Below, piece by piece: positions 1 to 7,301 of a stretch of DNA of 10,065 nucleotides. The position numbers and the translations under genes were made by a program. Below the pieces are notes generated by a model that had not been told where the DNA came from, did no database searches, and worked only from the letters and a program-made list of their open reading frames with translations. Positions within the stretch are counted from its first letter, which is position 1. The number at the start of each line of letters is the position of its first letter. The stretch covers positions 1 to 10,065 of the forward strand of contig JANYDR010000163.1 of NCBI GenBank assembly GCA_025363495.1, given 5' to 3'. Source of the stretch: Cyclobacteriaceae bacterium. Lineage in GTDB: Bacteria; Bacteroidota; Bacteroidia; Cytophagales; Cyclobacteriaceae.

Positions 1-170
1 TTCTTCTTATGAGGCGTACAGGAAATTCCATTCCTATGCGACCGGATCATGGACATCAAATGCTGGATGATCTGAGGAAGAATACGTATCCAGGATACTC
101 CGCAATTGGGAGGTTGAGAGGACTTGCTGAGTTGAGAGGATTGGAGTTGGGGATAGCGAGGTTTGTGTAG
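1..170 (+). CDS. uxuA: Mannonate dehydratase, C-terminal end (partial at window edge)
   Basis: This is the last 55 codons of a gene that enters from the left; the reading frame begins at base 3 and the TAG stop is 168-170. UxuA dehydrates D-mannonate to 2-keto-3-deoxygluconate in cytoplasmic hexuronate catabolism. The visible tail reads IPMRPDHGHQMLDD, then NTYPGYSAIGRLRGLAEL and RGLELG. This is the characteristic C-terminal block of UxuA, and its RPDHGH segment contributes to the metal and active-site region in the family. The protein ends a few residues later (IARFV), as expected for a complete C terminus. Nothing links it to the peptidase genes downstream: 563 bp, a repeat array and a candidate promoter lie between. 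The identification rests on recognised motifs in a short fragment. Confidence 0.86.
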   Translation, partial: LLMRRTGNSIPMRPDHGHQMLDDLRKNTYPGYSAIGRLRGLAELRGLELGIARFV

Positions 171-179
171 GGTTCTTTG

Positions 180-232
180 TTCTAGGTTCTAGGTTCTAGG
201 TTCTGAATTATAGGCTCTGGGTTCTGGGTTTT
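180..232. repeat. Degenerate heptamer tandem repeat (TTCTAGG)
   Basis: Three exact copies of TTCTAGG occupy 180-200, followed by a partial copy at 201-204. After a short break, related TCTGGG heptamers continue to about 232. A diverged GGTTCTTTG at 171-179 suggests an older unit on the left. The array begins directly after the uxuA stop codon. No function is evident; arrays of this kind are prone to copy-number change by slippage. Confidence 0.75.
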
Positions 233-240
233 CGAAACCC
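226..240 (+). terminator. Short hairpin after uxuA, weak terminator candidate
   Basis: GGGTTT (226-231) pairs perfectly with AAACCC (235-240) around a 3-nt TCG loop, about 55 bp after the uxuA stop. No U-tract follows, so intrinsic termination is doubtful. The hairpin may simply be the right edge of the heptamer array. Confidence 0.25.
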
Positions 241-403
241 CAACGGGATAGCATAAATTGAATTCTTTCATTGAGAGATAAAAAATCAGTTTATTGGACT
301 ATGAAACGACTTCATCTCAGCACAAAATATAAACTTTACTTTTTTGCAGCACAAAATGTGATCCTGCTTTCCTTTTCTTGTCCCTTTGTATACTATTCAA
401 TAA

Positions 404-529
404 GAAATCCTCCTTTTTTTTTGGTTAGCCGTAGCGTCATTTGTTTTATGCTTTGTCTGTATGAGTTGCGCGACCAGGTTTATTATTACGAAAGGAAAAG
501 AATCCGGTGATATTACTGTGCAGGGCTGA
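404..529 (+). pseudogene. Possible remnant of a lipoprotein-like N terminus
   Basis: Between stops at 401-403 and 527-529 one frame reads a hydrophobic run (WLAVASFVLCFVCMSC) followed by polar residues (ATRFIITKGKESGDITVQG). This looks like a lipoprotein signal with a rough lipobox before Cys and a very short mature part. No ATG, GTG or TTG precedes the hydrophobic stretch in frame; the first ATG (461) lies inside it. A nine-T run (414-422) at the upstream edge is a likely frameshift site: the neighbouring frame reads KKSS just before it. It could be a gene scrap, a phase-variable start or chance. I do not recognise a family. Confidence 0.2.
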
Positions 530-590
530 CAAAGGCTAGACTCAATGACTAAGAGCACGAACAGAGTTACATAAGCCTGCCGTCCCCCAT

Positions 591-618
591 CTGGCACCAC
601 CGTCCGTTTTTAATTTTG
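591..618 (+). promoter_or_regulatory. Candidate Bacteroidota promoter for tldD1
   Basis: TAATTTTG at 611-618 matches the Bacteroidota -7 consensus TAnnTTTG exactly. The -33 element is weak (CTG at 591-593, spacing 17). Transcription from here would give a leader of a little over 100 nt before the tldD1 start at 734. A second, poorer -7-like octamer, TAATTTTT, is at 687-694. Confidence 0.4.
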
Positions 619-733
619 AAGAGTAGCTCCGACCACTCAAATAAATCTTATGGAGTCGCGAGATAAATACCGTTTAACTACTACCTTAATTTTTAATATT
701 TAGACTTTCATCCTACTTAAACTTACAATACCC

Positions 734-2374
734 TTGAAAAGAAGAGATTTTGTGCAGATTGCTGGTTTAGGACTTGGTGGCATGATGCTTCCGCTTAATT
801 TGATGGGCAGCGAAGTCCCAATTGAAGTCCTCCTCGATGTACCGCTGGATACCGCTCAAAAAAAGGCATTAGCGGATGCCGCTCTCAATACCGCCAAAAG
901 CAATGGTGCCACTTACACTGACGTAAGAATCGGCAGATACTTAAATCAGTTTATCACTACGAGGGAAAATAAAGTTCAGAACATTGTTAATACGGAGTCC
1001 GTCGGTGTCGGCATCCGCGTCATCGTAAATGGAACCTGGGGTTTTGCATCCACCAATGTGATGTCAACAGAAGGAATAAAGAAAGCAACTGAACGTGCTG
1101 TTGCCATTGCCAAAGCAAACTCAAAATTCCAAAAAGAACCCGTACGCCTTGCCGCCACTCCTTCCTATGGAGAAGTGTCATGGAAAACTCCTATTCAGAA
1201 GAATTCTTTCGAAGTACCGGTTTCAGAGAAAACATCCCTCCTATTAAATGCAAATGCTGCAGCGTTAAAAAATGGAGCAAGCTTTGCCAACTCTAACCTC
1301 TTCCAGATAAACGAACAAAAATATTTCGCCTCCTCAGAGGGATCTTATATTGATCAGGATATTCACCGTATCTGGCCAACATTTACGGTATCCGTTATTG
1401 ACAGAGCATCAGGTAAATTCAAATCACGTGATGCAATGAGCGCTCCAATGGGTATGGGTTATGAATATCTCATCCCAAAAAGCGAAGATAAAATCACAGG
1501 ACCTGCAGGAGTATTATTATACCGGAATACCTATGATATCGTAGAAGATGCTACTCTTGCTGCTCAACAGTCAAAGGCTATGATCACTGCCAAGTCGGTG
1601 GATCCTGGTAAATATGATCTTGTACTGGAGCCCAATCACCTTGGCTTAACTATTCACGAATCAGTTGGGCATCCTCTTGAACTCGATCGTATTCTTGGTT
1701 ATGAAGCCAACTTTGCAGGCACGAGCTTCGTGAGTCTCGAAAGACTGAAGTCAGGAACTTTCAAATACGGAAGCGATCAGGTAACGATCGTTGCAGATAA
1801 AACTCAGGTTGGTTCTCTGGGCGCTGTAGGCTACGATGATGAAGGTGTGAAAACAAAGAAATGGGACCTTATTAAAAATGGCGTGCTTGTTAATCTTGAG
1901 GCTACGCGTGATCAGGTGCACATGATCGGACAAACCGAATCACACGGATGTTGCTATGCACAAAGCTGGAATGATGTACAGTTTCAGCGGATGCCAAACG
2001 TATCGCTTTCACCTGGAAAAGATGCTTATAGCCCTGCTCAGATGATCAAGGATGTTGAGAAAGGAATTTATATCGCTGGGCGTGGATCGTTCTCTATTGA
2101 CCAGCAACGCTACAATTTCCAATTTGGCGGACAGACATTCTACGAAATAAAGAATGGGGAAATTGTGAACATGCTTAATGATGTTGCCTATCAGTCAAAT
2201 ACACAAGAGTTCTGGAACAACTGCGTAAAGGTGTGCGACGAAAAAGATTACCGCCTGTTCGGATCTTTCTTCGATGGCAAAGGTCAACCATCACAATCAA
2301 GTGCCGTATCGCATGGAAGTTCGACAGCCCGCTTCAACGGAGTGAATGTTATTAATACCGGAAGAACCATCTAA
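734..2374 (+). CDS. tldD: Tat-signal TldD-family metallopeptidase, paralogue 1
   Basis: A 546-aa catalytic-type subunit of the TldD/TldE family, zinc peptidases that trim peptides or unfolded proteins as a dimer with a TldE/PmbA partner. The TTG start was chosen because it gives MKRRDFVQIAGLGLGG, colinear with the ATG-initiated tldD2; the next Met would remove the twin-arginine motif. An N-terminal domain (about 50-125) contains ATYTDVRIGRYLNQF. A linker domain precedes the C-terminal domain (from about 295), with HESVGH at 308-313 (H308, E309, H313). C497 (FWNNC) is the candidate third metal ligand. Vicinal C406-C407 lie in SHGCCY. At 546 aa it is longer than cytoplasmic TldD (about 480 in E. 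coli), largely because of the signal. It is first in its block, 15 bp from tldD2. It is the most divergent paralogue around the active site (NHLGL against SHLWL). The substrate is unknown. Confidence 0.9.
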   Translation: MKRRDFVQIAGLGLGGMMLPLNLMGSEVPIEVLLDVPLDTAQKKALADAALNTAKSNGATYTDVRIGRYLNQFITTRENKVQNIVNTESVGVGIRVIVNGTWGFASTNVMSTEGIKKATERAVAIAKANSKFQKEPVRLAATPSYGEVSWKTPIQKNSFEVPVSEKTSLLLNANAAALKNGASFANSNLFQINEQKYFASSEGSYIDQDIHRIWPTFTVSVIDRASGKFKSRDAMSAPMGMGYEYLIPKSEDKITGPAGVLLYRNTYDIVEDATLAAQQSKAMITAKSVDPGKYDLVLEPNHLGLTIHESVGHPLELDRILGYEANFAGTSFVSLERLKSGTFKYGSDQVTIVADKTQVGSLGAVGYDDEGVKTKKWDLIKNGVLVNLEATRDQVHMIGQTESHGCCYAQSWNDVQFQRMPNVSLSPGKDAYSPAQMIKDVEKGIYIAGRGSFSIDQQRYNFQFGGQTFYEIKNGEIVNMLNDVAYQSNTQEFWNNCVKVCDEKDYRLFGSFFDGKGQPSQSSAVSHGSSTARFNGVNVINTGRTI

Positions 2375-2389
2375 ACCCTAACTTATAAA

Positions 2390-4030
2390 ATGAAAAGACG
2401 AGATTTTATACAATTGGCCGGCATGGGAGCCGGCGCAATGATGCTTCCGATGGATGGGTTTACTCAGATAGTGGATCCGTCACGCATGCTTGATCCATTG
2501 CTGGATGCTTCCCAGAAAAAAGTATTGGCCGATGTTGCATTAAACACAACCAAATCATTGGGTGCTACCTACACCGACGTGCGCATCGGCCGTTACTTGA
2601 ATCAATTTGTCATCACCCGTGAGAAAAAGGTCCAGAACATTGTTAACACAGAATCATATGGAGTAGGTATTCGCGTGATTGCAAATGGCACATGGGGTTT
2701 TGCTGCCAGCAATAACGTTACTACGGAAGGCATGAAAAAAACAGCAGAACGTGCTGTTGCTATTGCTAAAGCGAATTCAAAATTTCAAAAGGAACCAGTG
2801 AAGCTCGCCGCCACTCCTTCTTATGGTGAAGTGAGCTGGAAAACACCCCAGACCAAAAATGGATTTGAAGTTCCTGTAAAAGAAAAAGTTGATCTGTTGC
2901 TCGCCGCTAATGCAAAGGCCCTGGAAAAAGGCGCCAACTTTGTAAACAGTCAGATGTTTCTCGTGAACGAGCAGAAATATTTTGCTTCTTCCGAAGGATC
3001 TTATATCGATCAGGACATCTATCGCATCTTCCCGAATTTCGCTGTAACAATGATTGATCGCGCATCGGGACAGTTTAAAAACAGACCTGCATTTGCTGCC
3101 CCGATGGGAATGGGTTACGAGTACATGGATGGAAAAGCAGAAGATAAGATCCTCCTTCCCGGCGGTGTCACTACTTACAATAAATCGTACGACATGATTG
3201 AAGACGCGGGATTTGCTGCTGAACAAGCGAAGCAAATGATCGCCGCAAAATCTGTTGAGCCCGGTAAATATGATCTTGTGCTGGAACCTTCTCATCTATG
3301 GCTTACTATTCATGAATCTGTAGGGCACCCTACAGAACTGGATCGGGTTCTTGGATATGAAGCCAACTACGCCGGCACAAGCTTCCTCACATTGGATAAA
3401 TGGCAAACCAAAAAATTCAACTTCGGAAGCAAGCAAGTAAACTTTGTCGCCGATAAAACTCAGGTTGGATCACTTGGTGCTGTTGGCTATGATGACGAAG
3501 GTGTGAAGTGTAAATCATGGGACCTTATCAAAGACGGTATTCTTGTCAACTACCAGGCTATCCGTGATCAGGTTGGAATTATAGGACAAAGTGAATCACA
3601 TGGCTGTTGCTACTCACAAAGCTGGGCCGATGTACAGTTCCAGCGCATGGCCAATGTTTCATTGCAGCCGGGTAAAGAACAATTGACTCCTGCACAAATG
3701 ATAGCGGGCGTAGAAAAAGGAGTTTACATTGTGAAAGACTCTTCATTCTCAATTGATCAGCAGCGTTATAACTTCCAGTTTGGCGGAGTACTGTTCTTTG
3801 AAATCAAGAACGGAAAAATAGAAGGCATGCTGAAAGATGTTGCCTATCAGGCCAACTCACAGGAGTTCTGGAATTCATGCGCACAGGTTTGTGATGCACG
3901 TGACTACCGTGTTCCCGGAGCTTTTAATGATGGCAAAGGACAACCTGGTCAGATTAATGCTGTTTCTCATGGATCAGCAACGGCCCGATTCAACGGAGTG
4001 AATGTGATCAACACAGCAAGAACTATATAA
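2390..4030 (+). CDS. tldD: Tat-signal TldD-family metallopeptidase, paralogue 2
   Basis: A 546-aa TldD-like protein with an ATG start and the A-rich upstream TTATAAA often seen in Bacteroidota. It opens with the twin-arginine signal MKRRDFIQLAGMGAGAMM, so export of the folded protein is expected. HESVGH is at 308-313, the vicinal C406-C407 in SHGCCYSQSW, and the probable metal-ligand Cys at 497 (FWNSC). A second Cys follows four residues later (CAQVCD), as in tldD1. It is colinear with tldD1 to the residue at all these sites, so the pair arose by duplication. Around the active site, however, it matches tldD3 better (SHLWLTIHESVGHPTELDR in both). It lies 15 bp after tldD1 and 31 bp before pmbA1, consistent with one operon and with pmbA1 supplying a TldE-type partner. 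Confidence 0.91.
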   Translation: MKRRDFIQLAGMGAGAMMLPMDGFTQIVDPSRMLDPLLDASQKKVLADVALNTTKSLGATYTDVRIGRYLNQFVITREKKVQNIVNTESYGVGIRVIANGTWGFAASNNVTTEGMKKTAERAVAIAKANSKFQKEPVKLAATPSYGEVSWKTPQTKNGFEVPVKEKVDLLLAANAKALEKGANFVNSQMFLVNEQKYFASSEGSYIDQDIYRIFPNFAVTMIDRASGQFKNRPAFAAPMGMGYEYMDGKAEDKILLPGGVTTYNKSYDMIEDAGFAAEQAKQMIAAKSVEPGKYDLVLEPSHLWLTIHESVGHPTELDRVLGYEANYAGTSFLTLDKWQTKKFNFGSKQVNFVADKTQVGSLGAVGYDDEGVKCKSWDLIKDGILVNYQAIRDQVGIIGQSESHGCCYSQSWADVQFQRMANVSLQPGKEQLTPAQMIAGVEKGVYIVKDSSFSIDQQRYNFQFGGVLFFEIKNGKIEGMLKDVAYQANSQEFWNSCAQVCDARDYRVPGAFNDGKGQPGQINAVSHGSATARFNGVNVINTARTI

Positions 4031-4061
4031 ATCAACATTGAAAAATTAAATCGCAAGTAAC

Positions 4062-5396
4062 ATGGCAATACTTTCAAAAGAAGAAGCTAGAAAAATACTG
4101 GAGAAGGCCCTTAGCTATTCGAAAGCAGATGGTTGTTCTGTAAGTCTTAACGGCACCGATCGTGGCAACATACGCTACGCACGCAATAGTGTATCCACTG
4201 CGGGAGAAAATACAAATGTTGTGTTAGGTGTATCCTCCAACTTTGGAAAAAAGTTAGGCACAGCCACCATCAATGAATTCGACGATGCCTCACTCGAAAA
4301 AGTTGTGAGACGTTCTGAAGAGCTTGCACAGCTCGCTCCGGAAAATCCTGAGTTTATGGATGCACTGCCACAACAAACATATGGGGGTGAATCAAAAACG
4401 TGGTCTGAGGCCACTGCTAAGATCACTCCGGAATACCGCGCACAGGCAGCCGCGGATAGTATTGGTCCCGCGGCAGCGAAAGATGTTACCTCCGCCGGCT
4501 ATCTCGAAGACAGTCGCTCATTTTCAGCTATTCTGAATAATAAAGGATTGTTTGCTTATAATAAAGAAACCGGCGTTGACTTCACAGTCACTATGCGCAC
4601 CAATGATGGTACTGGATCCGGATGGGCAGCACGAAGTGTAAATGATGTAAGTAAGCTTAACGCAGCCACGACATCCAAGATTGCTATTGATAAAGCATTG
4701 CAATCCCGTAACGCAAAAGCATTGGAACCAGGAAAATATACTGTTATTCTTGAAGCATCAGCAGCCGCTGATCTTGTTCGCCTGATGCTGAACATGAACG
4801 CCAGGCAAGCCGATGAAGGCAGAAGTTTCCTTTCTAAAAAAGGTGGTGGTACCAAAGTAGGTGAAAAATTAGTTGACGAGCGTGTTAACATCTACACTGA
4901 CCCATGGAGTGATGAAGTCCCTTCTTCACCATGGCAAAATGACGGACAAGCTCGTAAGAAGATGGACATTATAAAGAACGGAGTCGTCTCCGGACTTTTC
5001 TATGATCGCTATTGGGCAACACAAAAGAATGTTGCGCCCGTGCCTTTTCCAAGCAATGCTATTATGGAAGGCGGAACAGCCTCATTGGAGGATATGATCA
5101 AAGACACCGCCAAAGGAGTTTTGGTAACACGGTTCTGGTACATACGCCCTGTTGATCCACAAACATTGCTGTTTACAGGCCTGACACGTGATGGCACTTT
5201 CTACATTGAAAACGGAAAGATAAAGTATCCTATTAAAAACTTCCGTTTTAATGAGAGCCCGATCATCATGCTCAATAATCTTGAAACACTTGGTAAGGCA
5301 GAACGCGCTGTTACGAGCGAGGGACAGTTGAGTTTGTTTATTCCTAATATGAAGATCAGGGACTTTACGTTTAGTAGTTTGTCGGATGCGGTTTAG
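4062..5396 (+). CDS. pmbA: PmbA/TldE-like non-catalytic partner of TldD, paralogue 1
   Basis: A 444-aa TldE/PmbA-type protein, close to the usual length of about 450 for the family. The N-terminal domain reads RNSVSTAGENTNVVLGVSS. The C-terminal domain has NARQADEGRSFLS, then VDERVNIYTDP, NDGQARKK and IIKNGVVSGLFYDRY, which follow the family's strand pattern. Where TldD has HExxxH this protein has EASAAADLV, so no zinc site is present and it should be the silent subunit. There is no signal peptide: it starts MAILSKEEARKILEK. If it works with the Tat-signalled TldDs, it must either ride with them as a folded complex or act in the cytoplasm before export. It is last in block 1. Four bases after its stop the palindromic element begins. 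Confidence 0.9.
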   Translation: MAILSKEEARKILEKALSYSKADGCSVSLNGTDRGNIRYARNSVSTAGENTNVVLGVSSNFGKKLGTATINEFDDASLEKVVRRSEELAQLAPENPEFMDALPQQTYGGESKTWSEATAKITPEYRAQAAADSIGPAAAKDVTSAGYLEDSRSFSAILNNKGLFAYNKETGVDFTVTMRTNDGTGSGWAARSVNDVSKLNAATTSKIAIDKALQSRNAKALEPGKYTVILEASAAADLVRLMLNMNARQADEGRSFLSKKGGGTKVGEKLVDERVNIYTDPWSDEVPSSPWQNDGQARKKMDIIKNGVVSGLFYDRYWATQKNVAPVPFPSNAIMEGGTASLEDMIKDTAKGVLVTRFWYIRPVDPQTLLFTGLTRDGTFYIENGKIKYPIKNFRFNESPIIMLNNLETLGKAERAVTSEGQLSLFIPNMKIRDFTFSSLSDAV

Positions 5397-5400
5397 GTTT

Positions 5401-5543
5401 TTTCCCACAGATTGCACAGATTTTTACGTTTGAATACAAAGACATTTCAACAGATACCACAGATTTAATTCGCAGGTTTTAGCAGAATTCTAAGAGTTCC
5501 GCGAAAAATCTGCGAGTATTTGATCTGTGCAATCTGTGGGAAA
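5401..5543. repeat. Dispersed palindromic element, copy 1
   Basis: A perfect 21-bp inverted repeat, 5401-5421 against 5523-5543, encloses 101 bp. The arms carry CCCACAGATTGCACAGAT and its complement. Inside is a second hairpin. CGCAGGTTTT (5471-5480) pairs with 5504-5514 with one bulge and one G-T pair. GAATTC (5485-5490) pairs with GAGTTC (5494-5499) across a TAA loop. The same plan recurs at 8842-8930. The element begins 4 bp after the pmbA1 stop. Its transcript could fold and attenuate read-through into tldD3, but no U-tract follows, so calling it a terminator would be a guess. It most resembles the intergenic palindromic repeats scattered in many Bacteroidota genomes. Confidence 0.85.
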
Positions 5544-5551
5544 TGCATTCA

Positions 5552-5582
5552 TTGCACTCCTTCCAATAAAATGTTAATTATG
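5552..5582 (+). promoter_or_regulatory. Candidate Bacteroidota promoter for tldD3-pmbA2
   Basis: TTG at 5552-5554, 20 bp, then TAATTATG at 5575-5582, which fits TTG-N(19-21)-TAnnTTTG with one mismatch in the -7 box. It lies directly after the palindromic element and about 67 bp before the tldD3 start. This supports separate transcription of block 2. Confidence 0.45.
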
Positions 5583-5649
5583 TCAAAGGGAAACCTTTTC
5601 CCTCACGACACGTCTAATCGTTATTAAATCAACTTAAATCCCTACCAAT

Positions 5650-7299
5650 TTGAAACGTCGAGATTTTATTCAATTGACGGGCATGGGCGCTGCTGGTGCA
5701 GCCATGCTCACGGGCATTCCAGAAATGGGAATGGGTCATGCCATTTCTCCGGAACGAGCTCTGGAAGTAATTGATCCTGCCTTAAAAAAACGGATCGCTG
5801 ATGTAGCACTTAATGCTGCCCGCTCGAAGGGAGCTACCTACACCGATGTGCGCATCGGGCGTTATCTGAATCAATTCGTTGTTACCCGTGAGGACAAGGT
5901 CCAGAACATTGTAAACACAGAATCTTATGGTGCTGGTATTCGGGTCATTGCCAACGGAGGCTGGGGATTCGCGGCAACAGACAAGATGGACAACGACAGC
6001 ATTGCAAAGGCAGCAGAACTTGCAGTAGCCATTGCTAAGGAAAATTCACGGTTACTGACCGAGCCTGTACAATTGGCACCACAAAAAGGTTATGGAGAAG
6101 TAAGCTGGAAAGCACCCATAGAAAAAAATGCGTTTGAAGTTCCTATGAAAGAAAAAGTAGATCTGTTGCTAAACGTCAACAGTGTTGCCATGAAGGGAGG
6201 AGCCGATTACATTACATCATTGCTTTTCCTTATTAACGAACAAAAATATTTCGCCTCCACCGATGGAAGTTATATTGATCAGGATATCCATCGTATTTGG
6301 CCCGCATTCTTTATTACAGCGATAGACAAAGCTTCAGGAAAATTCGAAACGCGCAATACCTTAAGTGCTCCAATGGGCATGGGGTATGAATATCTGAATG
6401 CACGTCCACAGGATAAAATAACCGGTGGGCCAACGACATTATTCAAAGGTCGTTATGACATGTTTGAAGATGCGAGGTTAGGTGGATTGCAGGCAAAAGA
6501 AAAATTAACAGCCAAGTCAGTTGAACCCGGCAAGTATGATCTCGTCCTTGATCCCTCCCACTTATGGTTAACAATTCATGAATCTGTTGGACATCCAACA
6601 GAACTGGATCGCGTGCTTGGATACGAGGCGAACTTTGCAGGCACAAGCTTCCTTACATTAGATAAGTGGGAATCCAAGAAATTCAATTTCGGAAATAAGC
6701 TTGTTAACATCGTTGCTGATAAAACACAGGTGGGTTCTTTAGGGGCCGTTGGCTATGATGATGAAGGTGTGCAGTGCGGCAAATGGGATATTATCAAGGA
6801 TGGTATTTTAGTGAACTACCAGGTGATCCGCGACCAGGCACATATTCTTGGATTGAAAGCATCACAAGGTTGCTGTTACTCACAAAATTGGGCTGACGTT
6901 CAGTTTCAGCGTATGCCAAACATTTCATTGCAACCTGGCAAGGAAAAGAAAAGTGTGGATGATCTTATTAAAGGAGTTGAGAAAGGAATTTATATTATCG
7001 GTGATGGTTCTTTCTCAATCGATCAGCAACGTTTTAATTTTCAGTTTGGTGGTCAGTTATTCTACGAAATCAAGAATGGTAAGATTGCGGGCATGCTGAA
7101 AGATGTTGCCTATCAAAGCAATACTCAGGAGTTCTGGAACTCGTGCGCAGGCATTGCTGATGAAAGCGATTACCGTCTTGGGGGTGCATTTGGTGATGGT
7201 AAAGGACAACCGCCTCAAAGCAATTCAGTTTCGCACGGTTCTTCTACCACGCGTTTTAATGGAGTCAATGTCATCAACACAGCAAGAAAAATAGGATAA
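5650..7299 (+). CDS. tldD: Tat-signal TldD-family metallopeptidase, paralogue 3
   Basis: A 549-aa TldD-like protein. The TTG start is supported by MKRRDFIQLTGMGAAGAAM, equivalent to the ATG-started tldD2. ACTTAAA lies 11 bp upstream, as it lies 12 bp upstream of the TTG of tldD1. HESVGH is at 310-315 (H310, E311, H315), vicinal C408-C409 in SQGCCYSQNW, and C499 in FWNSC as the likely third metal ligand. The second Cys found after that site in tldD1 and tldD2 is missing here (CAGIAD), so it is not needed for catalysis. The two extra residues near the start come from a longer signal region (GIPEMGMGHA). It lies 2 bp before pmbA2, so tight translational coupling of a catalytic and a silent subunit is likely. 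The target peptide is unknown. Confidence 0.91.
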   Translation: MKRRDFIQLTGMGAAGAAMLTGIPEMGMGHAISPERALEVIDPALKKRIADVALNAARSKGATYTDVRIGRYLNQFVVTREDKVQNIVNTESYGAGIRVIANGGWGFAATDKMDNDSIAKAAELAVAIAKENSRLLTEPVQLAPQKGYGEVSWKAPIEKNAFEVPMKEKVDLLLNVNSVAMKGGADYITSLLFLINEQKYFASTDGSYIDQDIHRIWPAFFITAIDKASGKFETRNTLSAPMGMGYEYLNARPQDKITGGPTTLFKGRYDMFEDARLGGLQAKEKLTAKSVEPGKYDLVLDPSHLWLTIHESVGHPTELDRVLGYEANFAGTSFLTLDKWESKKFNFGNKLVNIVADKTQVGSLGAVGYDDEGVQCGKWDIIKDGILVNYQVIRDQAHILGLKASQGCCYSQNWADVQFQRMPNISLQPGKEKKSVDDLIKGVEKGIYIIGDGSFSIDQQRFNFQFGGQLFYEIKNGKIAGMLKDVAYQSNTQEFWNSCAGIADESDYRLGGAFGDGKGQPPQSNSVSHGSSTTRFNGVNVINTARKIG

Positions 7300-7301
7300 C
7301 C

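Larger units (their letters stand above)
171..733. other. Intergenic region between uxuA and tldD1, no intact gene
   Basis: This 563-bp AT-rich stretch has no convincing intact gene. It contains a heptamer tandem array just after the uxuA stop, a short hairpin (226-240), an 11-bp direct repeat CAGCACAAAAT at 318-328 and 347-357, a nine-T run at 414-422, and a possible lipoprotein scrap (404-529). A candidate promoter lies near 591-618. Open frames at 271-510 (+) and 397-600 (-) have unlikely composition and no recognisable family, so they are not called as genes. Confidence 0.7.

Noticed and set aside
271..510. 79-codon open frame on the plus strand
   Set aside because: It begins with TTG in AT-rich intergenic DNA. 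Its composition is rich in Phe, Tyr and Cys, no family is recognisable, and it crosses the T9 run.
397..600. 67-codon open frame on the minus strand before tldD1
   Set aside because: It has no recognisable domain and overlaps the candidate tldD1 promoter region and the lipoprotein-like scrap.
530..610. Possible structured RNA or tRNA in the tldD1 upstream region
   Set aside because: No cloverleaf, acceptor stem or anticodon arm could be laid out on either strand.
2777..3295. 172-codon open frame antisense to tldD2
   Set aside because: It lies wholly inside a conserved metallopeptidase gene on the other strand, and its sequence is a shadow with odd composition.
5401..5543. Palindromic element copy 1 as an IS or MITE with transposase
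   Set aside because: No transposase is encoded and no target-site duplication is evident at the edges, so only a non-coding palindromic repeat can be supported.
5585..5598. AAAGG/CCTTT hairpin with GAAA loop as a leader regulator of tldD3
   Set aside because: The 5-bp stem overlaps the predicted transcription start of the candidate promoter, so it would probably not be fully transcribed.
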